Source: Hoylesella nanceiensis DSM 19126 = JCM 15639 (lineage in GTDB: Bacteria; Bacteroidota; Bacteroidia; Bacteroidales; Bacteroidaceae). From it: a DNA stretch of 64,000 nucleotides. The notes under the pieces were generated by a model that made no database searches, had not been told where the DNA came from, and saw nothing but the letters and a program-made list of their open reading frames with translations. The position numbers were made by a program, and so were the translations under genes. Positions within the stretch are counted from its first letter, which is position 1, and each line of letters starts with the position of its first letter. Of the stretch, positions 1-7,951 are shown piece after piece. Where the stretch lies: the NCBI RefSeq assembly GCF_000379965.1, contig NZ_KB904331.1, positions 62,001-126,000 of the forward strand, given 5' to 3'.

Positions 1-647
1 ATACGTAACATTTCGTCTGCTACATCTCTGTCTTCACGTGCTAAAAAGGTGTCACTTGCTTCCAAAATGGTTACCTTACTGCCGAAAGCTTGGAACATAC
101 AAGCAAACTCTAACGAGATATAACCACCACCAATGATAACAAGACGCTTAGGAAGTGTGTTTAAAGATAATAACTGTGTACTGTTATAAACGTGCTTTCC
201 ATCTCCTCCTTTGATGTTTAATGAGATTGAAGTGGTACCTGTATTGATGAAAATTCGTTGTGCAGTGACTTCAAATTCCTTATCTTCACCCTTTAATAAT
301 ACGGTGTTTTTATTTATAAACGATGCGGTTGCATTGATAATTCTTACCCCTTCTAAGTCGTCAAGTTTCTTATAATTGGCAGCACGCAAAGCCGAAATCA
401 AAGCATTTTTACGTTCCATTGCTTGTTCGAAATAAACGCTTTGATTAGCATCTGCAGGTCTTTTTTCAGCCTCTACCAATAACTTTTTAGAAGGAATACA
501 TCCTATGTTGATGCAAGTTCCACCATACATAGAACTACTTTTTTCAACTAATATCACCTCTTCGCCATGCTTTGCTAAGTCGGCAGCTAAGGTTTTACCT
601 GCCTTTCCGAATCCTATAATAAGATTCTTTATATTGATTTTATCCAT
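1..647 (-). CDS. RclA-like pyridine nucleotide-disulfide oxidoreductase (C-terminus outside window)
   Basis: The reading frame starts at ATG 647 and runs off the left edge, giving about 215 N-terminal residues. It opens with a dinucleotide-binding motif (IGFGKAGKTLAADL) followed by the redox-active CxxxxC site in GGTCINIGCIPSKKL, and later shows a second nucleotide-binding motif (VIIGGGYISLEF). These are class I flavoprotein disulfide reductase hallmarks. The GFGKAGKTLA and MYGGTCINIGCIP wording is closest to E. coli RclA, a cytoplasmic copper/hypochlorite-response reductase, rather than to dihydrolipoamide dehydrogenase. It lies 79 bp downstream of serC on the same strand and could be co-transcribed with it. 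The substrate cannot be settled without the C-terminal dimerisation domain. Confidence 0.85.
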   Translation of the reverse strand, partial: MDKINIKNLIIGFGKAGKTLAADLAKHGEEVILVEKSSSMYGGTCINIGCIPSKKLLVEAEKRPADANQSVYFEQAMERKNALISALRAANYKKLDDLEGVRIINATASFINKNTVLLKGEDKEFEVTAQRIFINTGTTSISLNIKGGDGKHVYNSTQLLSLNTLPKRLVIIGGGYISLEFACMFQAFGSKVTILEASDTFLAREDRDVADEMLR

Positions 648-726
648 AAATCTGTTACAAAAAAAATAAAAGGTAATAAGAAGATAGACCTTAATTATCT
701 ACCTTTTTCATTACCTTTTATTTATA

Positions 727-1794
727 TTAATGATTAGCCTCGAATTCTTTCATACAGCTAACAAGTGCTTCTACGCCTTCAATTGTTTGTGCATTGTAGC
801 AACTTGCTCTAAATCCTCCAACCGAACGGTGTCCTTTTATGCCCACCATTCCTTTGCTTGTTGCAAAATCGAAGAATTCTTTTTCAAGCTCAGCATATTC
901 ATCTTGCATCACAAAACAAATATTCATTAATGAGCGATCAGCCTCTTCTACAGTGCCACGGAATAGCTTATTGCGATCAATTTCACCGTAAAGCAGTTCT
1001 GCTCTTTGCTTAGCTAGCTTGTCCATAGCCTTCACTCCTCCGTTTTTCTTTATCCAACGAAGATTCTCTAAGGCTGAATATATAGGCACAACTGGTGGTG
1101 TATTGAACATAGAACCTTTGTCTACGTGAGTGAAATAGTTGAGCATTGTAGGCACTGGGCGTGTCATTTTGTTCAAAACATCGTCTTTTATGATGACAAC
1201 AGTAACGCCTGCCATAGCCAAATTCTTTTGTGCTCCAGCATAAATACATTGATATTTAGCCACATCTACTTCACGACTGAAGATGTCTGAGCTCATATCT
1301 CCTACCATAAGTACAGGTACATCGTAATCAACTCGTGTTTCTGTACCATATATAGTATTATTAGTTGTGACGTGAAGATAATCCACATCAGCAGGACAAG
1401 TCCAGTCTTTTGGTAAATAAGTATAGTTTTTATCTTCCGAAGAAGCCAACTCTAAGACCTCACCATATAGTTTAGCTTCCTTCATTGCCTTCTTAGCCCA
1501 CACGCCAGTGTTAAGATATGCGGCCTTAGTGTGTAGCAAATTACAAGGTACTTGTGTAAATTGTAAAGAAGCACCACCACCTAAGAAGATGACAGAGTAG
1601 CCTTGCGGAACATCCAATAGCTCTTTAATTAAAGCAACACTTTCATCGATAACGGGTTGAAAGTCTTTCGCTCGATGGCTGATTTCCATTAAAGATAAAC
1701 CACTGTCGTTGAAGTTTAGAATTTGTTTTGCTGTGTTTTCGATCACTTCACGTGGAAGCATAGAGGGACCAGCATTAAAGTTATACTTCTTCAT
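727..1794 (-). CDS. serC: phosphoserine aminotransferase
   Basis: A 355-residue PLP enzyme that transaminates 3-phosphohydroxypyruvate with glutamate in serine synthesis and can also act in pyridoxal phosphate synthesis. It starts [13 protein letters not shown], the usual SerC opening, has the phosphate-binding LGGGASLQF segment near residue 71, and carries the Schiff-base lysine in YAGAQKN (Lys190). The C-terminus has the [14 protein letters not shown] signature. Length is normal for the family. In many Bacteroidetes serC is next to serA; here an RclA-like gene follows instead, and the only hydroxyacid dehydrogenase nearby is 4 kb away on the other strand. Confidence 0.97.
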   Translation of the reverse strand: MKKYNFNAGPSMLPREVIENTAKQILNFNDSGLSLMEISHRAKDFQPVIDESVALIKELLDVPQGYSVIFLGGGASLQFTQVPCNLLHTKAAYLNTGVWAKKAMKEAKLYGEVLELASSEDKNYTYLPKDWTCPADVDYLHVTTNNTIYGTETRVDYDVPVLMVGDMSSDIFSREVDVAKYQCIYAGAQKNLAMAGVTVVIIKDDVLNKMTRPVPTMLNYFTHVDKGSMFNTPPVVPIYSALENLRWIKKNGGVKAMDKLAKQRAELLYGEIDRNKLFRGTVEEADRSLMNICFVMQDEYAELEKEFFDFATSKGMVGIKGHRSVGGFRASCYNAQTIEGVEALVSCMKEFEANH

Positions 1795-1962
1795 AAGATA
1801 GAATTCTTTGTGTGTTAAACTTAGTTTCTTAAAATATATATGCGAAATTACGTTTTTTATTTTATACCTGCAAAAGATTTACGAACTATAATTTATAAGA
1901 TTCTTGATTTATTTTTAGAGAACAGCTAATATTATTTTTTTCGACAATTTCTTTCCTCAAAA

Positions 1963-1994
1963 TTTGCAAGTTATAAAAAAAAGCATTACCTTTG
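1963..1994 (+). promoter_or_regulatory. promoter of the initiator tRNA
   Basis: TTTG at 1963-1966 and TACCTTTG at 1987-1994 are separated by 20 bp, matching the Bacteroidetes sigma-A consensus (TTTG, 19-21 bp, TAnnTTTG). Transcription would start around 2000, about 30 bases before the tRNA. Confidence 0.75.
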
Positions 1995-2031
1995 CACTCG
2001 CAATTAAGAAAAACAATTGTTTAATTAACAT

Positions 2032-2104
2032 CGCGGAGTGGAGCAGTTGGTAGCTCGCCAGGCTCATAACCTGGAGGTCATACGTTCGAGTCGTGTCTCC
2101 GCAA
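2032..2104 (+). tRNA. initiator tRNA-fMet (anticodon CAT)
   Basis: A 73-nt cloverleaf with anticodon CAT at 2065-2067. The acceptor strands CGCGGAG and CTCCGCA leave the first pair as a C-A mismatch, which is the mark of bacterial initiator tRNA. The anticodon stem ends in two G-C pairs with A-U as the third, instead of the three G-C pairs of E. coli. The CCA end is not encoded. Confidence 0.93.
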
Positions 2105-2110
2105 CTACTT

Positions 2111-2146
2111 AAAAAGAGAAGTTTTAACAAACTTCTCTTTTTTATT
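2111..2146 (+). terminator. intrinsic terminator after tRNA-fMet
   Basis: A 14-bp perfect stem (2111-2124 with 2129-2142) around a 4-base loop, flanked by A and T runs. It ends tRNA transcription and, because it is A/T flanked on both sides, could also work for the leftward gene at 2243. Confidence 0.8.
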
Positions 2147-2242
2147 TTATATACTTTTCTGTCGCTCCCCCAGTGCAATTAGATGCTATTTCAGTAGGAG
2201 TTTTATTGATTTCCCTTATCTTTTTATATCCTCATTCTATGT

Positions 2243-2881
2243 TTACTTGGCCAAGTTCCAAATATCAGTGGTCTCAAAAATACTCGAAACACCTTGCTTT
2301 GCAGCTACAATCATAGCCTTTGCAACCACTTCTGTGGGCATAGGACGTTGCTTTTTAAATAGTCCTAAAGCATTTAATACCTTCAGAACTGCCACTGTAA
2401 TCTTCTCATTTGTTTTGGTAGTATTCTTGCGAATCAATGAAGGTGGACGCATAATCACCTCTTGTTGAAAGTGGAGTTGATGAATAGCATCTTCTAACTC
2501 GCCTTTCATTCTGGTATAAAAGAATTTTGATTTCGCACTAGCCATAGCCGAAGACACGAGAATATAAGCAGCAACACCGTTTGAATGAGCCGCTTGCGCA
2601 AACTCAAGTTGATAAGTATAATCAATTTCGTATTGTCTTTCTTTTGAGCCTGCAGCCTTCAAACTTGTTCCCATACAAGAAAATACGACATCTCCCTTTA
2701 TCATGTCTTGCCATTCATTTGGCTGTTTAAAGTTCACAATGTGAGTCGCTAACTTAGCATTTTCCATAGGCATTGCACGGCGAACAAATACCTCTACTTC
2801 GCTGAACGCATCATCTTTCAAAAGCATTTCAACCAAATCTAATCCCACTGCGCCCGTTGCTCCTAACACAATTGCTTTCAT
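2243..2881 (-). CDS. NAD(P)-binding Rossmann-fold oxidoreductase, HTATIP2-like
   Basis: A 212-residue protein with the short-chain, atypical SDR nucleotide-binding start KAIVLGATGAVGLDLVEMLL. The segment VSSAMASAKSKFFYTRMKGELE has a YxxxK-like spacing, and IMRPPSLIR follows; both are typical of NmrA/HTATIP2-type proteins. The length agrees with that group. It stands alone with its own promoter (TATCTTTG read on the minus strand at 2936-2929). The substrate is unknown; such proteins may be reductases or redox-sensing regulators. Confidence 0.8.
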   Translation of the reverse strand: MKAIVLGATGAVGLDLVEMLLKDDAFSEVEVFVRRAMPMENAKLATHIVNFKQPNEWQDMIKGDVVFSCMGTSLKAAGSKERQYEIDYTYQLEFAQAAHSNGVAAYILVSSAMASAKSKFFYTRMKGELEDAIHQLHFQQEVIMRPPSLIRKNTTKTNEKITVAVLKVLNALGLFKKQRPMPTEVVAKAMIVAAKQGVSSIFETTDIWNLAK

Positions 2882-3255
2882 ATCTTTCTTATTCTTATTG
2901 TTTATAATCGGGTTACCCTATTCTTTTACAAAGATACAAACTATTCTTCGATTTATCAATACATCGCTTTCGTTTTTCCATCTCATCTCTTTTATATATA
3001 AATAGGTTGTTTCTTATATCAAAAGAGATAAACGAACCATTTTTAAATCCTCTTTTTCTTAGAATGAATTGAAACGAGAAGAGTAACAAGCTGATATACT
3101 CTTGATCTTCAACAAAATAAAGAGAGGAAAACAAAAACAATGCAATTAGAAAACAAACTCAATGCTATTATGATGTAAAGTCAATACTTTTAAGGTGTAA
3201 TTACAACACTTTTATAAGACGAAAAGAAGGCGTTTCTTAGATAAGATAAAAAGAA
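2882..3255. other. intergenic spacer, no gene seen
   Basis: About 370 bp holding the promoter of the leftward SDR gene (TATCTTTG, minus strand, 2936-2929). A 75-codon open frame on the minus strand (2913-3140) has low-complexity Phe/Lys/Arg-rich content and lies over that promoter, so I do not treat it as a gene. Confidence 0.6.
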
Positions 3256-3291
3256 CAATCCACAAAAAACAAGATTGTCTTTTGTGGATTG
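3256..3291 (-). terminator. intrinsic terminator of the acidic-tail protein gene
   Basis: Perfect 12-bp inverted repeat (3256-3267 and 3280-3291), followed on the minus strand by a T-rich run (TTCTTTTTATC). It lies 50 bp beyond the stop of the gene at 3341. Confidence 0.85.
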
Positions 3292-3340
3292 CACATCGAA
3301 AGAGTTGTAATAAAACAACTATCTCATTATAATTTCTTTA

Positions 3341-4132
3341 TTAATAAGCGTCATCTTCATCTGAAATAGCTTCACCTTCCATCTCTAATTCTTCTGGATC
3401 GGCATCAAATGTAGTGCGATAACTTTCTTCTGTAAGGTCTTCTTCATCGAAAGAATCTTCGTCTTCTTCATCATAATTGCTTGGAAGATCAATTTCACCA
3501 TCTTCTTCTTCGTCATCAGAAGGAAGGTCTTCTTTCTCTAATCGTGTTTTAATCTTTTCAACTTTAGGTTTTTCTTTAGCAAAAATTGCTTCAACCCAAG
3601 AGCCCTTTTCAATCTCAAGAACTTCGAAACCATTGTTCACTTTGGTTTCATACATACCGCCAGCTTTATGCAAACGGTCTTTAGGAAGTGTGGTTGTGCT
3701 AACGTCAAAGCCTGAAGTTATGATGTCTTGAATGCTTTGTGACAACGAATTCCAGCCTCCTCCAAAGTTACGTTCGAGTACTTCTATGAGCTTTGCAGCA
3801 CTGATGTGGCGTATATTTTCATAAGTCAAATCAGTTACTCGCATAATAGGACGCTTCTTAATCGCCCACTTTACTTTCACAGAATCATCGATTTTGACTT
3901 CTCCAACTTTAAATCCACGTTCTTCATACTTAGCAATTACCTCTGGACGATCAATCTTTATCTCTTCGATTTCGAATGCACTTTTGATGATATCAGTATA
4001 ATGTCGTACGTTATCTGATAAGTCAACATCTTTCTCTGCTGCATCCCATAATCTAAAAATGTCGTTCTCTTGTAATTCCCAAGCATTGCTCTTGGTAAGG
4101 GTTTTAATTGTTAAAGCCTTTTGTTGTTTCAT
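3341..4132 (-). CDS. conserved hypothetical protein with very acidic C-terminus
   Basis: 263 residues, family not recognised. The first about 190 residues look globular. The last about 70 are dominated by Asp and Glu (runs such as SDDEEEDGEIDLP and YDEEDEDSFDEEDL), as in many Bacteroidetes nucleic-acid-associated proteins, where acidic tails mimic DNA or regulate binding; that role is only inference. There is no signal peptide or membrane segment, so it should be cytoplasmic. It is a single-gene unit with its own terminator at 3256-3291 and a candidate promoter (TACTTTTG on the minus strand at 4258-4251). It is divergent from rarA. Confidence 0.7.
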   Translation of the reverse strand: MKQQKALTIKTLTKSNAWELQENDIFRLWDAAEKDVDLSDNVRHYTDIIKSAFEIEEIKIDRPEVIAKYEERGFKVGEVKIDDSVKVKWAIKKRPIMRVTDLTYENIRHISAAKLIEVLERNFGGGWNSLSQSIQDIITSGFDVSTTTLPKDRLHKAGGMYETKVNNGFEVLEIEKGSWVEAIFAKEKPKVEKIKTRLEKEDLPSDDEEEDGEIDLPSNYDEEDEDSFDEEDLTEESYRTTFDADPEELEMEGEAISDEDDAY

Positions 4133-4351
4133 ACTTTATTGTTCACTTTCTTTGTTATTCAGTTTGGTTCGTGTTCTTTTTAAGTCACGATACTAGATTT
4201 TCTGGCACTAAAATATCGACTTTAAATCATCGATTGCTTTTAAGTGCGTGCAAAAGTAAATACTAAATTCATAAAAAACAAGTTTTAGAGCAAAAAAATA
4301 ACTCTCTTCAAAAAACATTATTCCTAAAGAATTGAAATCTTTTTTTTTTCA

Positions 4352-4359
4352 TATCTTTG
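4352..4359 (+). promoter_or_regulatory. -7 element of rarA, leaderless arrangement
   Basis: TATCTTTG ends only 4 bp before the ATG at 4364. Transcription from it would begin at or near the start codon, so the mRNA would have almost no leader. The -33 element is poor (TTGA at 4332-4335). Confidence 0.5.
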
Positions 4360-4363
4360 CATT

Positions 4364-5641
4364 ATGACAAAACCATTGGCAGAACGTTTACGTCCAAATA
4401 GCCTAGAAGAGTATGTAGGTCAGCAACATATAATAGGTAAAGGAGCACCTTTGCGACGCATTATTGAGTCAAAACATGGTATTCCTTCATTTATATTATG
4501 GGGACCTCCAGGAGTTGGAAAAACAACTCTTGCAACCATTATATCGCACACTATTGATGTACCTTTCTACACTTTGAGTGCCGTTACCAGCGGAGTAAAG
4601 GAAGTAAGAGAGGTGATTGACAAAGCAACAAAAGAGCGTTTCTTTAGCAATAGTGCCCCTATTCTGTTCATAGATGAGATTCATCGGTTCAGTAAATCAC
4701 AACAAGACTCTCTTTTAGGCGCTGTAGAAAAGGGCGTAGTGACGCTTATTGGTGCCACAACCGAGAACCCTTCGTTCGAAGTTATACGGCCTCTTTTGTC
4801 GAGATGTCAAACTTATATCCTGCAACCACTAAGCAAAAACGATCTCGAAACATTGCTTCAAAGAGCTATTACTGAAGATGTTGAGTTGCAACAACGCAAT
4901 ATTGAACTGCGAGAAACAGATGCTTTACTACATTTTAGCGGTGGAGATGCCCGAAAACTGCTCAATGTTCTCGAATTGGTTGTAGACGCTTTTGAAGGTG
5001 ATGATAAAGTGATTATCACCAATGACTTTGTTAAACAGTGCCTACAACAAAACCCTTTAGCATACGATAAAGGTGGAGAAATGCACTATGACATCATCTC
5101 TGCATTCATAAAAAGCATAAGAGGAAGCGACCCCGATGCTGCTATTTATTGGCTTGCACGTATGATTTCGGCTGGAGAAGATCCTAAATTCATTGCAAGA
5201 CGACTTGTTATTAGTGCCTCTGAAGATATTGGTTTGGCTAATCCCAATGCTGTTTTATTGGCTAATGCAGCCTTTGATGCGGTGCAAAAGATTGGTTGGC
5301 CCGAGGGAAGAATACCGCTTGCAGAAGCCACTATCTATCTTGCCACATCGCCAAAGAGCAACTCTGCCTATCTAGCCATTAACAAAGCACTCGAGATTGT
5401 CAATGAAACTGGCAATCAACCTGTACCTCTTCACTTGCGAAATGCGCCTACTACACTTATGAAAGAGGTGGGATATGGTGACGGTTACAAGTATAGTCAC
5501 GACTATCCGAATAACTTTGTTGAGCAACAATACATGCCCGATGCCCTTCTTGGCATACGTTTATGGCAGGCACAACATTCTTCTAATGAAGAAAAGCTAT
5601 ATCAACAAATGGTTAAATGCTGGGGAGATAGGTTTAAATAG
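4364..5641 (+). CDS. rarA: replication-associated recombination protein A (AAA+ ATPase)
   Basis: 425 residues, matching the RarA/MgsA/WRNIP1 family, which acts at stalled replication forks. The Walker A motif GPPGVGKTT spans residues 47-55 and the Walker B box IDEIHRF is near 103-109. Sensor 1 (GATTENPSFEV) and the arginine-finger region (LLSRCQTY) follow. The C-terminal tetramerisation part contains the family motifs DPDAAIYWLARM and GEDPKFIARRL. The start at 4364 fits the strong TATCTTTG box just upstream. It is followed, with a 67-bp gap, by the dehydrogenase at 5709. Confidence 0.96.
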   Translation: MTKPLAERLRPNSLEEYVGQQHIIGKGAPLRRIIESKHGIPSFILWGPPGVGKTTLATIISHTIDVPFYTLSAVTSGVKEVREVIDKATKERFFSNSAPILFIDEIHRFSKSQQDSLLGAVEKGVVTLIGATTENPSFEVIRPLLSRCQTYILQPLSKNDLETLLQRAITEDVELQQRNIELRETDALLHFSGGDARKLLNVLELVVDAFEGDDKVIITNDFVKQCLQQNPLAYDKGGEMHYDIISAFIKSIRGSDPDAAIYWLARMISAGEDPKFIARRLVISASEDIGLANPNAVLLANAAFDAVQKIGWPEGRIPLAEATIYLATSPKSNSAYLAINKALEIVNETGNQPVPLHLRNAPTTLMKEVGYGDGYKYSHDYPNNFVEQQYMPDALLGIRLWQAQHSSNEEKLYQQMVKCWGDRFK

Positions 5642-5708
5642 GCAATCAACAGCATTGAAACGAACATTCAATTAGACCACAAATAATTACACTTTAAATT
5701 AATAAAAC

Positions 5709-6665
5709 ATGAAAATCGTAGTGTTAGATGGCTATGCTATCAACAATGGAGATATCACTTGGAACGACTTTGAGCAACTTGGTGACTTCAAAGTGTATCC
5801 TAGAACCAGTAAAGAAGATATCATTGAAAGAGCTAAAGACGCTGAAATGATATTGCTTAATAAGGTTCCAATGAAAGAAGAAACCTTGCTTCAACTTCCT
5901 AAACTCAAATATATTGGTGTACTTGCAACAGGCTTTAACATTGTAGATGTTGATGCAGCGAAACGCTTAGGCATTGCAGTTACCAACATTCCGAATTACA
6001 GTACCGATAGTGTTGCACAGACAGTGTTTGCCCATATCTTAAATATTACGAACAAAGTAGACTATTATGCTTGCGAAAACAGAAAGGGAAGATGGAGCCA
6101 ACAAAGTGATTTTTGCTATATCGATACCCCTATTCAAGAGCTAACAGGAAAGACATTAGGTATTATTGGTTTAGGAAATATAGGCAAACGAGTGGCAGAA
6201 ATAGCTCTAGCTTTTGGCTTAAAGGTAAAAGCTTTCACAAGTAAAAAGGCCGAAGAGCTACCTACTAGCATCGAAAAAGCATCTTTAAACAATTTATTAT
6301 CGACAAGTGACATCGTGTCACTTCATTGCCCTTTGACCGACACTACAAGAGAAATGATTAACAAAGACACACTAAGTATGATGAAACCCAATGCCATTTT
6401 GGTGAATACTAGTCGTGGACCGCTTGTTAATGAGCATGATATTGCCGAGGCTTTACATTCTAAATTGATTGCAGCTTACGCCACAGATGTGATGTGTAAG
6501 GAGCCTCCTGCAGCTGATAATCCATTATTTAAATGCGAAAATGCCTATATAACACCTCACGTTGCATGGGCAAGTACCGAGGCATTAGGTCGCCTTTTAG
6601 ACATAGCTTTAAGCAATGCGAAAGCCTTTATCAATGGAAATCCAACCAATGTAGTTAATCCTTAA
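5709..6665 (+). CDS. D-2-hydroxyacid dehydrogenase (glycerate dehydrogenase / hydroxypyruvate reductase type)
   Basis: 318 residues with the two-domain D-isomer-specific dehydrogenase layout. The NAD-binding motif GLGNIG lies near residue 155, the catalytic Arg is in VNTSRGPLVNE, the Glu in MCKEPPA, and the His in ITPHVAWAS. The length and the EYYACENRKGRW-like segment (here YYACENRKGRWSQQ) resemble HprA-type glycerate dehydrogenases rather than SerA, and no ACT domain is present. The exact substrate is uncertain. It sits 13 bp before the TRIC-family gene and probably shares its transcript. Confidence 0.87.
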   Translation: MKIVVLDGYAINNGDITWNDFEQLGDFKVYPRTSKEDIIERAKDAEMILLNKVPMKEETLLQLPKLKYIGVLATGFNIVDVDAAKRLGIAVTNIPNYSTDSVAQTVFAHILNITNKVDYYACENRKGRWSQQSDFCYIDTPIQELTGKTLGIIGLGNIGKRVAEIALAFGLKVKAFTSKKAEELPTSIEKASLNNLLSTSDIVSLHCPLTDTTREMINKDTLSMMKPNAILVNTSRGPLVNEHDIAEALHSKLIAAYATDVMCKEPPAADNPLFKCENAYITPHVAWASTEALGRLLDIALSNAKAFINGNPTNVVNP

Positions 6666-6678
6666 ATCACAATTCATC

Positions 6679-7377
6679 ATGCTTAATGCATTAGACTTAT
6701 TTAATCACAACACCACAATGATGGATACTCTCCAGGTAGTGATTGAGTTTATTGGTACATTTGCATTTGCCATATCAGGTATTCGACAAGCAGCTGCAAA
6801 GAAATTCGATTGGTTTGGCGGCTTTGTTTGTGGCTTTGCGGTGGCCATTGGAGGCGGTACTTTGCGTGATGTTATGCTGGGATTAACTCCCTTCTGGATG
6901 ACATCTGCATCGTATATCACCTGTACTATCTTTGCACAACTTGTGGTTATCGTTTTCGCAAGATATATGAAACGCCTCGATAATGCATGGATGATATTCG
7001 ACACTTTGGGCTTAGCACTCTTCACAATCGTTGGTTTACAAAAGACATTAGCATGTGGTCATCCCTTTTGGGTAGCCATAATAATGGGCTGTATGACTGG
7101 TGCTGCGGGCGGAGTAATACGTGATGTACTATTAAATAATGTACCTGTCATATTTAAAAAGGAAATATATGCCATGGCAAGTATCGTTGGTGGCTTGGCA
7201 TATTGGATCTTAACAATAGCCCATATCAATGCTGTTTGGGCGTCAATCACCACATTCTTCGTAGTATGCGCTATCAGATGGCTCGCTATTCGATACCATA
7301 TTTCTCTTCCAATACTTAGAAATGAAGAGAATGAAGGTGAGGTAAAAGAAGACGACAACGAGAATATAGAGGAATAA
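6679..7377 (+). CDS. TRIC-type/UPF0126 small-ion channel membrane protein
   Basis: 232 residues with about seven hydrophobic helices. It contains the duplicated family motif: first GTFAFAISGIRQAAAKKFDW with GGGTLRDVMLG, then GAAGGVIRDVLLNNVPVIF in the second half. This internal repeat is what defines UPF0126/YadS, the bacterial trimeric intracellular cation channel family in the inner membrane. The last about 20 residues are acidic. An alternative ATG at 6718 would drop 13 residues and still keep all helices. A strong terminator overlaps the stop codon. Confidence 0.88.
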   Translation: MLNALDLFNHNTTMMDTLQVVIEFIGTFAFAISGIRQAAAKKFDWFGGFVCGFAVAIGGGTLRDVMLGLTPFWMTSASYITCTIFAQLVVIVFARYMKRLDNAWMIFDTLGLALFTIVGLQKTLACGHPFWVAIIMGCMTGAAGGVIRDVLLNNVPVIFKKEIYAMASIVGGLAYWILTIAHINAVWASITTFFVVCAIRWLAIRYHISLPILRNEENEGEVKEDDNENIEE

Positions 7378-7411
7378 AAAAAGAGGTTATCGATTGATAA
7401 CCTCTTTTTTT
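7377..7411 (+). terminator. intrinsic terminator after the TRIC gene
   Basis: A 15-bp perfect stem (7377-7391 with 7396-7410) with a 4-base loop and T run, starting at the last base of the stop codon. It also lies directly behind the 3' end of the opposing tRNA-Arg, so it can end both transcripts. Confidence 0.9.
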
Positions 7412-7412
7412 G

Positions 7413-7486
7413 TGACTCCGGCAGGATTCAAACCTGCAACCTTCTGATCCGTAGTCAGATGCTCTATTCAGTTGAGCTACGGAGCC
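7413..7486 (-). tRNA. tRNA-Arg (anticodon ACG)
   Basis: A 74-nt cloverleaf on the minus strand: acceptor GGCTCCG pairs with CGGAGTC (one G-T pair), discriminator A, and anticodon loop CTACGGA with anticodon ACG (7450-7452 on the plus strand). CCA is not encoded. Confidence 0.94.
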
Positions 7487-7506
7487 TTTTTGCTTGATTG
7501 CGAGTG

Positions 7507-7538
7507 CAAAGGTAGGCATTTTGAATCATTCTACCAAA
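7507..7538 (-). promoter_or_regulatory. promoter of tRNA-Arg
   Basis: On the minus strand, TTTG (7538-7535) and TACCTTTG (7514-7507) are separated by 20 bp, the Bacteroidetes consensus. The -7 element is the same word as at the initiator tRNA. Confidence 0.75.
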
Positions 7539-7644
7539 TAAAATTCATTATTTTTTCCAACTTTTTTTATTTTATTCTTTTATCTATTGGGAGACATTTT
7601 AGCATTACTCTCCTATCGCATTGAATAACAATAGATTATAAAAA

Positions 7645-7732
7645 CAGTGCTTTTATACTCTAATTTCAATGCTTTTGGGATGCAATAGCATTGCTTTTGC
7701 CTATAAACAACAATGCAATCACTTTCCAATGT
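7645..7732 (+). repeat. 22-bp periodic intergenic repeat, array A (4 units)
   Basis: Units begin at 7645, 7667, 7689 and 7711, exactly 22 bp apart. They begin CAGTGCTTTT, CAATGCTTTT, CATTGCTTTT and CAATGCAATC, so the first ten bases are conserved and the remaining twelve vary. It lies between tRNA-Arg and the end of htpG. Arrays with the same period are at 11048, 19961 and 25101. The rest of the spacer 7502-7951 shows nothing else besides the tRNA promoter and the htpG terminator. Confidence 0.8.
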
Positions 7733-7870
7733 CAAAGTTTGAAAGACCAAAGAGCATTTTCTCTCTTATTCAATAGAGAGAAAATGAGTTCAAAGAGAGC
7801 GTTAATTGCACTAATAAAAGGAAATATTAAGCGGTCAACAGATCTCTTCTTCCCTTAGAATGAGGCAAAA

Positions 7871-7914
7871 AAGAAAAACGACAAGATAGAAAATTACCTT
7901 ATCTACCCCATCGT
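7871..7914 (-). terminator. probable terminator of htpG
   Basis: Imperfect hairpin on the minus strand (ACGA and AGATA arms pairing with TATCT and TCGT) followed by TTTTTCTTTTTT, 40-80 bp past the htpG stop. The stem is interrupted, so confidence is moderate. Confidence 0.5.
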
Positions 7915-7951
7915 TTTCCAACTAAAATTTTACTACTTATAATTTAACCCA

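Noticed and set aside
2913-3140. 75-codon minus-strand frame
   Set aside because: Covers the promoter of the leftward SDR gene and has no protein-like features.
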